From: Guadua angustifolia
Lineage: Eukaryota > Streptophyta > Magnoliopsida > Poales > Poaceae
Reading direction: 5' to 3'
NCBI GenBank assembly: GCA_036346375.1
Contig: CM070508.1
Span: 12,704,852-12,768,851 of the forward strand
Length of the DNA stretch: 64,000 nucleotides
Part shown: piece after piece, positions 33,601 through 43,048 of the stretch
How the letters are laid out: every line of letters begins with the position of its first letter
Position numbering within the stretch: position 1 is the stretch's first letter
Notes under the pieces: model-generated
What the model saw: the letters and a program-made list of their open reading frames with translations, nothing else
Told to the model about the DNA's origin: nothing
Database searches by the model: none
Program-made: the position numbers and the translations under genes

Positions 33601-34790
33601 GTCAAATGCTGGCTCCTCCTTGATGTCATCGTAATGCAGCGTCATGAAAACCACTTGGGGTCGGTGGGCGTGAGGCAAGCAGCCCACGTCACCCAAAGTG
33701 TCGCCCGCTGCGGTGTCGCGGGGAGGACACGAGGGCTCGTAGTGGTCGACATCGGGCCGTGGGGAGGGCGCCCGAGGATGTCGGGACGCAGCTCCACTAG
33801 GAGGAGAGTCTTGTACAGGGGGCGTGATCGCTTCGCCCGGCGATGTCTCGCCTACCGCGCGGTGGTCGAGATGGCGTATTCGCCTCCGCAGTGGTGCGGA
33901 TCCGCTCATATGATGAGCTCCGCTCATCGACGGTGATCTGGATGCACGCTTCGAGGCGCATCAATATGGACGTAGCCTTCGCGTCCACCTCCCCTAGAAT
34001 ATGTCCATGCATGTAATCCCAGGTTGATATGAGGTAATTTACATAAAAAAGAAATACATATAGAGGTTCGTTTGTAGCACTTACTGCGTAGTTGTCCCTC
34101 TGTGACATCTGTGAAGGGTATGTGTCCGACACCGATGCCTGAGCTGCGAGATATGCTGCTGGTGTGTACTCCACCCGGAGCCGAGTCCGCGACGTGAACC
34201 ACTCCATGTACTACTCGTACATGGCATGGTCGTACGGCCAGGTCTCGGTAACCGTGTCCGTCTCCGCGTCGTCCCACTACAGTGCCCACTACACCATGCG
34301 ATATGCGAACGGAGTGCCCGGTGCAGCCCCCATCCGGTTCATCCTGCAATGCAAAAATGGCAATTTACATACAACATGCATTCTGCGGGACTGCTAAGCA
34401 GTGTGCTTAGGAGACGTACCTATGCGCGCCATGTGAGACAGCGTGAGTAAGCGGCAGGGGGAAAGTCTGGAAGAGGTCGAACTGCCGCAGCACTCGATGT
34501 GGCGAGTACTCGATGCACAGGTCGAAGATGAGGACCTTACGGGTGAGCTAGACCCGATGGTCCTGCCAGCAAAGCTTGGAGAGCCCATGAGGTGCTCGGA
34601 CCTGGACGTCGTACACGTTGTACGGTGTCCACCGCACGTCCTCATCTTGGAGCCTGTCGAACTCCCAAACGAACTCGGGGTACGACCTCCTAACCTAATG
34701 GTGGGCGTACAACTGCTGCAGAAATAAAAAGTAGTGCATGTTATGAAAGTGTCAAAATTGGAAGATAAGATACAAGGGGCATACTGGCTG
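33601..34790 (-). pseudogene. Plant mobile domain (PMD) transposon gene, left copy
   Basis: The plant mobile domain (the family often annotated 'serine/threonine phosphatase 7 long form' or 'aminotransferase-like') occurs in plant transposons and a few domesticated genes such as MAIN. On the minus strand, in order, are VRWTPYNVYDVQVRAPHGL with LSKLC, LIFDLCIEYSPHRVLRQFDL and FQTFPLP near 34690-34460. Next come EWFTSRTRLRVEYTP near 34200 and a conserved block ending LGEVDAKATSILMRL near 33960, followed by a proline/arginine-rich tail toward 33.6 kb. Spliced breaks are likely near 34440-34350 and 34110-34010. Frame changes and stops are present, so it is a pseudogene. It reads outward from the palindrome centre. 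Confidence 0.6.
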
Positions 34791-36046
34791 AACCCGATGA
34801 GGCCCATGGTGGGCAGTCGTCTGGTGTTCTGGTATAGATCTGTGAATGCGGCGTTGGGTCAACAACGAGGCCTACAAGCGAGCGCTCGGGACCACCGTTG
34901 CGGCGATGGGGCATAACCCGTCATCGTCGCGTACGCAGCTTTGCGAGAAGGCGTATCGCCAAAACCTCTGTCGCGTGCCGCAAGCGCAGCGAACCTCACA
35001 TTTCTTGCACCATCTGTTTACAACGAGAAAGTTAGACATATCCTGTCATAACAGATTTTAACGGAATGTGTTACCTACTCCGTCGAGGTGTCGGCGATTG
35101 GCCGGCGAACTTCGATCGAGTCTTGGGTTCACCGTGACCTCGTCTGAGGCGGGAGCAGTACCGCCGGCGACAGCAGCGAGTGCGCCTCGGTGGTGTGCGG
35201 AGTCCTCCTCTCAGGCGGCAAAATTGGAAAGCTTCGACTGCGGCGGTCGGTACAATATTATCGGCGGCTTAACGCGTTTACTGTTAAATTGCAATGAAGG
35301 GCGTCTGAGCTTGTGGCTGGAAGCGACCATGCCTTCGTCGGTCCGTCTTTGCTCGCGCCGACTTGAGAACGCGTCTGGGGAAGAGGCTGCGAAGTGTCGG
35401 CGCACCTCGAGAACCGTGCCTCCAAGCTGCGCATGCCCGCGTGGCCAGAGGCGTCGTGCGGCACAACTCACAGACCCGCTAGGGAGTCCTAGGAGGTAAA
35501 CCGTCTGCGGCGTCGAGCCATTTCTCCGCGAGGCGGGTGGAGCGATGTCGTCTCGGTCTCCGCCGTGCCTGAGTGCGTCGGCGAGGACGGTCGTACCCAA
35601 ATCGTGGGGCGTCGCGGGCCCTCGCCCGGCGATCGTCTGCCTCCACCATCTGCGAGCGAGTAAGCCGGCGCTCGTAATCTGCGTCGTGTGTAGCGTCGGT
35701 AAAATTCCATTAACGGTAAGTACATAACATGTCTAAGTAGAAAAAGTTTCTCATTGTAAACAGATGGTGCAATGGTCGTGAGGCTCACGGCTCGTGATGC
35801 ACGATAGAGGTTCGACATTGCGGCGGTGCGAAGCAAGGCAGAACGCGACGATGACGGGTTATGCCCCATCACATGCCACTGTGGTCCCGAGCGCTTCCCG
35901 CCGATAGGGCTCATTGTTGACCCGACGCCGTACTCACAGGACCTATACCACCATCACTAGATCGACTTGCCCACCATGGGCCTCTACTGAGTTCAACGAT
36001 AAGTATGCCCCCTTTATCTTATCCCCTACTTTGACACTTTCATAAC

Positions 36047-37108
36047 ATGCACTACTTTTTATTTCCGCAGCGGTTGTACGCCTACCATCGTCAGAGGTCG
36101 ATCCCAGTTCGTCGGAGTTCGACAGCTCCAAGACGATTTGAGATCCATGGGTGGATGCCGCATAACGCCAGACGACATCCGTGTCCAAGCACCTCACTCT
36201 GCTCTCCGAAGTTTTGCCGGGACCATCGTCCGCTCACCAGAAGGTCTCGCCTTCGACTGCGGAGCATCGAGGAGTACTGCGGGCAGCAGACCGAAAGTGC
36301 TACTTCGCATCGACCTCTTCCCGACTTTCCGCCGCTTTACACGCGAAATCTTCACGTGGCGCATACGTGCACGCCTCGAGTACACCGCTAGCATTTCCGC
36401 CAATGCATGTTGTATGTAAATTGCCGCTTTTGCATTGCAGATGAACCGATGGTGCGACCGCACTGCTCAAGATATCACATGGTGCAAGCGCAGACCGCAG
36501 CGGGGATTGCGCTTGAGATCGGACACGGTCATCGAGACCCGACCGTACAACCATGCCATGTACGAGCAGTATATGAAGTGGTTCGCGCCGTGGACTCGGC
36601 TCAGGGTGGGGTACACACCAGCACCGTATGTCGTAGCTCAGGCATCGGTGTCGGACACGTATCCTTCACAGATGGACAACTATGTAGTGAGTGCCACAAT
36701 CGAACCTCTATACGTATGTCTTTTTTATGTAAATTACCTCATATCAACCTGGCATTACATGCATGGACATATTCTAGGGGAGGTGGACGCGGAGGCTACG
36801 TCCATGTTGACGCGCCTCGTGGCGGGCATCCAGATCACCGTCAATGAGCTCCCGCACATCTTATGAGCGGATCCGCCCCACGGTGAGGCGGATACGTCGC
36901 CTGGCCACCTGCCGGGGGGGGGCAGAGACATCGTCGGGCGCAGCACACCACGTCCCCATGGGCTAGCACCTCCCCCTCCTAGTGGAGCCGTGCCCGCACC
37001 TCCCCCTCCTAATGGAGTCGTGCCCGCACCTCCCCGAGGCAGTCGTCCCCCACGGCCCGATATCGGCCACTATGAGCCCTCGTGTTCTCCCGCACGGCCG
37101 CAGTAGTG
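36047..37108 (+). pseudogene. Plant mobile domain (PMD) transposon gene, right copy
   Basis: Inverted counterpart of 33601-34790. The best-kept part is 36435-36866: MNRWCDRTAQDITWCKRRPQ, then HAMYEQYMKWFAPWTRLRV, SDTYPSQMDNYVVSATIEPL and HILGEVDAEATSMLTRLVAG, ending at a stop. Downstream is proline-rich DNA with a repeated CACCTCCCCCTCCTA word (about 36966-37035), which the left arm lacks in this form. The upstream domain part (36080-36400) is frame-shifted. The typical RQFG-like motif is better preserved in the left copy. Family membership is inferred from motif order. Confidence 0.6.
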
Positions 37109-37499
37109 ACACTGGGGTGACGAGTGCCAGTCTTCGTCTCACGCCCCAGTAGGACCCTAGGGTGCTTTCTGCGACGCGGACTACGACGACATCGAGGAGT
37201 AACTAGCGTTCGACGTGGGCCAGTACCTGTCCACCGAGTACCTTGGCCCTCTCACCTCCTCGAGCACCGTGACCAGACACACCGAAGTCGCCGACAGATT
37301 ACACTATCCTCGCGCCAGCAGTCGCCCGTCCGTCCGCCGCCACACGCACTCCCACCGACCGTGATCGAGGCATGGTCGTGGATCGAGTTGTTGTACAGCT
37401 TGTACTTTTGTAATTTCTTTATCTTCAGCACCATGTTGTATAATTGTCTGAACTCAGTGCTTGCATTTTTTTAGCTTATCTTACTCAATTAGTAACGCG

Positions 37500-38425
37500 A
37501 GTGCGTTTTTCAAGAACTTCGTCGTACGGGCAACGCCCGCCCAGGTAGCCCATAGATAAGTGGTAGCCCGTGTTGCGTAGGTCACTCGTGATTTTTTTTC
37601 ATAATTTTTGGGTTGTATCTAGTAGGCCACGCGAGGCTACGAAAACCCCTAAGTGGCTATGATTTTCGCGGTTTCATGGCTACGAGTGTTTTTTCGATTT
37701 TCGCAACTTTGTGCGGGGCAACGCCTAGCCAGGTCGCCTATTGATAAGTGATAGCCCATGCTGCGTAGATCACTTGTGATTTTTTTGTAATTTTTGGGCT
37801 GTATCTGGTGGGCCCCGCGAGGGTATGAAAACCCCTAAGTGGCCACGATTTTCGCTAAGCCAGAGTCATGCAGTGCCTTTTCCTATTTTCCGAATCTCAG
37901 ACGGGCAACGCCCACTGTATCCTGTTGATAAGTGGTAGCCCACGTTGCGTAGATCGCTCATTATTTTTTTCATAATTTTTGGGCCGTTTCCGGTGGGCCC
38001 CGCAAGTCTATGAAAATTCCCAAGTGGCCACAATTTTCGCAGTTTCGTGGCCGCGAGTGCCTTTTCTGATTTTCACAACTTCGTGCCGGAGCAACGCCTG
38101 GTTAGGTTGCCCATAGATAAGTGTTAGCCCGCGTTACATAGATCGCTTATGATTTTTTTTAATTTTTGGGCCGTATCCGATGGGCCCCGTGAGGCTACGA
38201 AAACCCCTAAGTGGCCCCGATTTTCTCGATTTCGTTGCCGCGAGTGCCTTTTCTGATTTTCGCAACTTCGTGCCGTGGCAATGCCCGGCCAAGTCGTCCA
38301 TAGATAAGTGGTAGCCTGCATTGCCTAGATCGTTCGTGATTTTTTTTGTAATTTTTGGATCTTATTCGGTGAGCCCCACGAGGCTACGAAAACCCCTAAG
38401 TGGCCACGATTTCTCAGATCAGAAG
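37500..38425 (-). repeat. Tandem array of about 185-bp units, right arm
   Basis: Reverse complement of the array at 32390-33290, again about five units, marked by CCATAGATAAGTGGTAGCCC and CCCCTAAGTGGCCACGATTTT. Units in the two arms differ by many substitutions. No gene lies in it. Confidence 0.85.
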
Positions 38426-38520
38426 TTACTACGGAAAATAAAGTAGACCACACTCTTCATTGCGACATAAAACTAAGATGCGCATCACGAACAAGGAAAA
38501 TAATGGTTACTACTTCACGT

Positions 38521-39095
38521 CTACTGAGTGGATCGAGGCCACTTCCCTTTCGCCCATGCCTCCGGTGGGGCTTTTCTGGCACGACGTGCCCTCTCTCGTT
38601 TCCTCTCTCTCGGCCTCCTTCTCCGCTTCCTTTCGACATGCATCCTCGTGTGCGGCGTCACGCTACGCTTGAAGCTGCCGTCCGAACTCTTCGTCTCGGA
38701 TGTTTTGATCAAGGAGCCTTTGGTCTTCGGGATCGATCTCCATATCAAACCACTGCTCAAATTTACACAACGGCGGAGGTGACTGCATGAAACATAAATT
38801 AGCAAAGTTTCATGTAGAAATATTACGAAACACGTATGATTGTTACTAGCTGGCGATTCTTCATACTCTTCTTCGGCGGGTCGAAGGCACAGTTGCGGCA
38901 CTTCCAATACCTCCTCTTTCAAGTTGGAATTTCCAAAGAACGGATGAGCCTGCAAGGATCTCCGTACAGACACATCGGTGGGACAACCCCGAAAGGTACG
39001 AAGTGGTCCTGGTACGCAATGTTGCACGGCCACGCCGAAGCGCCTACTTCTTCCTTCGCCTTCCCCTTTCCCTTTCCACTTACACGCCTCGACAT
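38521..39095 (-). pseudogene. GRF-type zinc-finger transposon gene, right copy
   Basis: Mirror copy of 31708-32287. Exon 1 runs 39095-38832 on the minus strand, exactly 264 nt as in the left copy, and starts MSRRVSGKGKGKAKEE with no early stop. It is then broken by TGA where the left copy has TGG (in LEIPT-stop-KRRYWKCRN). One zinc ligand is also changed: MCLYGDP here, MCLCGDP on the left. Exon 2 starts at 38782 (SPPPLCKFEQWFDMEID) and ends with ...APPEAWAKGKWPRSTQ, the usual family C-terminus, but a length difference of 5 nt from the left copy shifts the frame. The two copies are damaged at different places, so the decay came after the inverted duplication. Confidence 0.6.
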
Positions 39096-39235
39096 TTTAG
39101 ATTGATTCTCTGCTTATTTTTTCCTCCCTCTCCTTCCCTTCTCTCTTTTTTCCTTCTTCTTTCGCTGCTGGCTTTGTGAGGCCACTAACGAGAACAGAGG
39201 TTATAAAGGGCAGATATCGCCTGGTTATGGGGTGA

Positions 39236-39505
39236 TCGCCCCATATTAGGGCGATCGCCTCATATTGGGGCGATATTTACCTTTGGGCAGTGTGGCTCCT
39301 GACATTTTCACAGCAGGTTATTTTTTTTCCATTGATTATATAAAAAAAATTAAAACAAATATTAAATACAAATATAGTGGGCCCTATTGTCCCAGTATCG
39401 GGCGACCGGTGATTTTTTTTAAATTTGAAAATTTCACCGTCAAAATTTAAAACTCTGCCGTTAGCTGCCATCGGTGTAGACTCCTCTCGCCCCAGTATGG
39501 GGCGA
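39236..39505. repeat. TCGCCC...GGGCGA palindromic boxes, right arm
   Basis: Boxes lie at 39236-39254 (TCGCCCCATATTAGGGCGA), 39255-39273 (TCGCCTCATATTGGGGCGA), about 39388-39405 (TGTCCCAGTATCGGGCGA) and 39487-39505 (TCGCCCCAGTATGGGGCGA). A looser copy starts near 39217. This arm has one more full box than the left arm. Confidence 0.7.
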
Positions 39506-39600
39506 CGGGCGTGTACTTTTGCAATTTTTTATTTTCGTTGATTAGTTTCGAAAAAAGATCTAAAATAAATATTAAATAAAAAAATTCAAAACTTTCAAAT

Positions 39601-40121
39601 AGGCTCACTTGTGGCCATTAGATGACAACAGGCCCATTTATTTTCGTTTTCATCAATTTAGCTTTATTGGGCCTGTTACGGCCCATCTTAGATATGAGGC
39701 CATTTGTAGCCCATTGTGTTTATTTTGCGTTCCACCTCAGAAATAACAGTCCTTTTTTTATTTTTCATCAGCCCATTATGCCTATTAATCCCATTGTAGG
39801 CCCACATGTGACCACATCCATTTATTTTCGTTTTACCCCATATTTAAGGCTCATGTTTTCGTAGTTGCCCATTTATGGACCAACAATATTTATTTGTCCA
39901 AGTTACAGCCTATTAAGTTTTGGTTGGCCCATTAATAGCCTGTTGCATTTTTGACTTCATCCTTTTGTTAGACATAGATATGGACCCACAAATGTTTAGG
40001 AAGGCCCGTTACAGCCCAGCTATTTTTATTACACGGCCCATGAAGTTTTTTGAAAGCCTTGCTATGGTCCATGAAGGTTTTCGAAAGTCTTGCGATTGCC
40101 CCGTTAAGATTCTCTAGGGTC
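39601..40121. other. Flank between the palindrome and an hAT element
   Basis: About 520 bp with many short GGCCCAT/GCCCATT words, resembling the flank left of the palindrome (30760-31190) in composition. It may be the outer part of the same transposon. No gene is seen. Confidence 0.4.
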
Positions 40122-41266
40122 TAGGGGTGTAAATGGGTCAGGTATTACTCGATCCGTATCCGTACTCGGATGCAAAATTACCCTAATGGAAAACTATTTT
40201 ACACTACCCATCGGGTACGGGTAGTACTCGGGTAGGTTAGATTCGGGTTCGGGTCGGGTACAGGATCGGTAATACCCGGCGGGTACGGGTCGGATTCGGA
40301 TACCCGGATAATTCTCACAATCTAGGTACCCGGATATAATCACAAGGCGTTAAGGCCCAAGCAATGATAAGAAGATGTCAGAGGTGGATGTGTACATGAG
40401 TGAGGGACTATTGAAGTTTAGTGATGAAGATGGAGAATTTGGTGTGCTCTCATGGTGGAAGGGGCAAATGACAACTTTTCCTATTCTTTCATGTCTTGCT
40501 CGTGATGTGTTATCTATGCAAGTGTCTACACGGTTTCTTGAGTCGACATTTAGCTATTTGGTGGTAGCGTTATTGATCCATTTCGTAGTCGTCTTGATGC
40601 CGACATTGTTGAGGCTTTAGTTTGTACAAAGGATTGGATGATTGTTTCACAAAAAGGTAAATTTTTATTTTATTTATGTGGCTTTGCTAATGCATTAAGG
40701 AAATGTCTTGGTTCATAACTACTAATTTCTTGTTTACCCAATTTAGATTCGAAGAACAAAATAGCAACCTTAATTGAAGATCTGAATGCTATGGGGACGA
40801 ATGACGATGTTGAGACTTGAGATCTTGATATATGCTTGAAGAAATTTGTTTTGTATAATTTAACTCTATGTGTTGAACTATGTATGTGAATTTCACTTCA
40901 TGTATTGGATTTTGTGTGTTTATTGAATTCCATGTGTTTGATTATGTACTATTTGAACTCTTTGTTGGACTATGTATGTTTGTTAGACTATACGGCATTA
41001 TCTATTGTATTATGTGATGTCCTAGTATGATAGCTGGATTGTTTTCATCGCATGTTTTGATCCTAGGTATTTCGTGCACTACCCGATGAAGTAACCGTTG
41101 TCTGTATTATACCCGTCCGCACCCCGATTTCTACCCGTTCGTAGAAAATGCTACACGTTACCCGTACCCTACCCGATTTTTACTACCCGTACCCGGAGAA
41201 AAAAATAATAGGATAGGGCATGTGATGATCTACTATCTGCCCGTACTCGACCCGTTTACACCCCTA
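40122..41266 (+). mobile_element. hAT element with near-perfect 8-bp TSD and a transposase remnant
   Basis: The terminal inverted repeats are TAGGGGTGTAAATGGGTC on the left and TAGGGGTGTAAACGGGTC on the right, reverse-complemented. The flanks CTAGGGTC (40114-40121) and CTAGGGCC (41267-41274) match in 7 of 8 bases. Subterminal regions are rich in ACCCG/CGGGT words. At 1145 bp with only the transposase C-terminus, it is an internally deleted derivative. Its right target copy overlaps the first bases of the MITE at 41270. Confidence 0.85.
40375..40820 (+). pseudogene. hAT transposase C-terminal dimerisation domain remnant
   Basis: The hATC domain dimerises hAT transposases. Here one exon (40375 to about 40656) begins with SEVDVYMSEGLLK and continues EFGVLSWWKGQMTTFPILSC and LARDVLSMQVST. 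The frame shifts by one base near 40553, after which the conserved DPFRSRLDADIVEALVCTKD can be read in another frame. A GT-AG intron (40657-40746) leads to a final exon ending in DDVET and TGA at 40818-40820. The catalytic RNase-H-like core and the zinc finger are absent, so the protein could not act as a transposase. Confidence 0.8.
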
Positions 41267-41269
41267 CTA

Positions 41270-41498
41270 GGGCCTGTTTGTTTTTGCTGTGGATTCTCTA
41301 AAATTTAATTTTGGATTATGGCTGTAGAAAACTTGATTCTACAAAAGCTAGAATCCAAAAGCACATAAAATGGATTGTAGATTTTAGTGTATATAGGTGA
41401 GTTGGATTGCGAGAATCGGATTTTAGAATCAGACTGTTTGTTTTTTATTCTACTTTTAGAGCCAGAATTCTTAATCAAAAGCTAAAACAAATAGACCC
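41270..41498. mobile_element. MITE with GGGCCTGTTTG-type inverted repeats
   Basis: The left end is GGGCCTGTTTGTTTTTGCTG; the right end, reverse-complemented, is GGGTCTATTTGTTTTAGCTT. The element is 229 bp, A/T-rich, with AGAATC/GATTCT words and no open frame. The hAT element at 40122-41266 abuts its left end, which obscures the left target copy. Confidence 0.55.
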
Positions 41499-41865
41499 TA
41501 AGTCCTATTAGCTTCGTTTTCACTCCGTTTGTTTTTACAAGCCTGTTTTAGCTACCCTACATGAGGCCTAAATGAGATTTAAGATGGAGCACATTCACCA
41601 ACTAAGAACTTTGATGTTCTAAGGACTCGTTCGTTACAGTTTTTACATAGCTTCTGCTTGAAAAATGGATTATTTGCTGAATAAGAGGATTCTGATAACT
41701 TATCCCACAATAAGAAGCTACCTTTACACATAAAATCAGAATCAGGAAAAGGGCAACTTCTAGCTAATTCTCTACGAGAGCCACGCAAAGAGGCCGACTG
41801 TTGCGCCCCTCCGCCCGTCGCTCCTCCGTCGCCAAGGTGCTACTCCTTCGATCGCCCACCGCCCA

Positions 41866-42315
41866 TTGGTCCCTCTCGTTGTCCTCCTCCGCCTGACGGC
41901 TTGCCACCGAGGCCCCTCTCACCGACTCAAGGCCATCCACCGCCCAAGCCGCCCCCCCTCCCCTCTGTCGCTGAAGGAGCTCGAGCCACCGACACTCATT
42001 TGGAGACTGCCGCACCCTCCACCCGAAACAATCCTCCCTCCGCCCGAAACTAACCACCACTCCGCCCGTCGCCCCACCATCGCTCCTCCAGCCATTGCCG
42101 GCCCTAGGATGTCCACCACCTTCCTGCCCCACCGTTTGGCAAACAATCAAGAGCAGTCCATGAACAATCAGGATTGCTGAACGAAACAGTTTCTTCAGCT
42201 AGTAGATTCTTCAGGAAGCCACTTCCAGCAGGCTATAATGCAAAATCTATACAATCAGAGACCGCCTCAAACTGGGCCTAACAGCCATGGCGCGACCCAG
42301 ACAGCAAATAACTAA
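41866..42315 (+). pseudogene. Broken coding fragment, proline-rich then glutamine-rich
   Basis: I do not recognise this gene. One frame is open from 41866 to 42180 (proline-rich, then LPHRLANNQEQSMNNQDC) and, after a single TGA at 42178-42180, continues in the same frame to TAA at 42313-42315. The second part (KQFLQLVDSSGSHFQQAIMQ, then NLYNQRPPQTGPNSHG) has the look of a genuine glutamine/asparagine-rich C-terminus. The first part is low-complexity and may be noise. Together they may be a decayed gene or a transposon-captured fragment. Confidence 0.3.
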
Positions 42316-42629
42316 CATCGAACTGTAACGGCGCACCTAAGATTCCGTTAATATCGATCGTGGCCGTATCAAGCACCGTCCTAGATTTTACCTAGCCTAG
42401 TGACGGCCTAGTTAACGTGGCTAATAGCCCACTACGGGGCCTTACATAATTCATGCTAGTCTAACCCTACGCTCCTCTCTCAAAAAATAAAAAACAAAGA
42501 AAAGAAGAAAAGGGGAAACAAATTCTGAAAACTGGAGACGCTCTGCAATCTTCTGCGGGTGTGCAAGTACGACGGAAGCTTGGCCCTCTTCTGTGCATTT
42601 TAGATGCATGTGCATTTTAGATGCATGTA

Positions 42630-42969
42630 TGTCAGGTTTGGCCAGCGCTATGTGCGCTGAAACCGACATGGGCAGTAGGGCCTGGCTGATTGTGGCCATG
42701 GCTTGGTAGGAGTTTTAGATGAGTACGAATCGGTTAAGGATTCTTCTCAGAGTCGGTTAAGACTAGTTCTTTTCATGTTCCAGTTGAGGCTATTTAAGCC
42801 GCGTCAAAGAAGAAATAAAGAAGCAAGAAAGAAGGTTATTTCTGTCAACCTCCTCTGTTCTTCGTCCGCAGTTTATTGCTGCGGCCGTTCCTCTGACGGC
42901 GCCCGGCGGCGTTTTCCAGCTTCGGCTCGTCGCCCCACGATCGATACAACCTCGGCCGAGCTCGTAACA
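42630..42969 (+). repeat. 5' LTR of the Reina-like element
   Basis: Starts TGTCAGGTTTGG and ends GAGCTCGTAACA, 340 bp. Compared with the 3' LTR it has several small indels, for example around the CGCTATGTGCGCTG stretch near 42645. Confidence 0.9.
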
Positions 42970-43048
42970 TCTTGGTATCAGAGACCATGACTAGCAACGA
43001 GGTTCGAGCTCGCGGATAAATCGATCGATTTTTCGCAAACTTGAAGAC

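Larger units (their letters stand above)
31190..35150 (+). repeat. Left arm of a giant inverted repeat (about 4 kb)
   Basis: This arm is matched in reverse complement, in order, by about 35560-39600. Anchors: 31329-31347 with 39487-39505 (TCGCCCC...GGGGCGA), the GRF gene (31.7-32.3 kb with 38.5-39.1 kb), the tandem block (32.4-33.3 with 37.5-38.4 kb), AAGATAAAGAAATTACAAAA (33381) with its complement at 37411-37430, the plant-mobile-domain gene (33.6-34.8 with 36.0-37.1 kb), and CATAACCCGTCATCGTCGCG (34912) with its counterpart near 35850. The arms are diverged by substitutions and indels but stay collinear. The exact outer ends were not resolved. Confidence 0.85.
35560..39600 (-). repeat. Right arm of the giant inverted repeat
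   Basis: Reverse-complement partner of 31190-35150. Only about 400 bp of less certain pairing (35150-35560) separates the arms, so the structure is an almost perfect foldback. The outer parts still correspond near 39545-39600 and 31205-31290 (TTTTATTTAATATTTATTTTA words). Confidence 0.85.

Noticed and set aside
35068..35914. Open frames of 129-143 codons at the centre of the palindrome
   Set aside because: They are G/C-rich, present on both strands, and not mirrored as matching proteins in the opposite arm.
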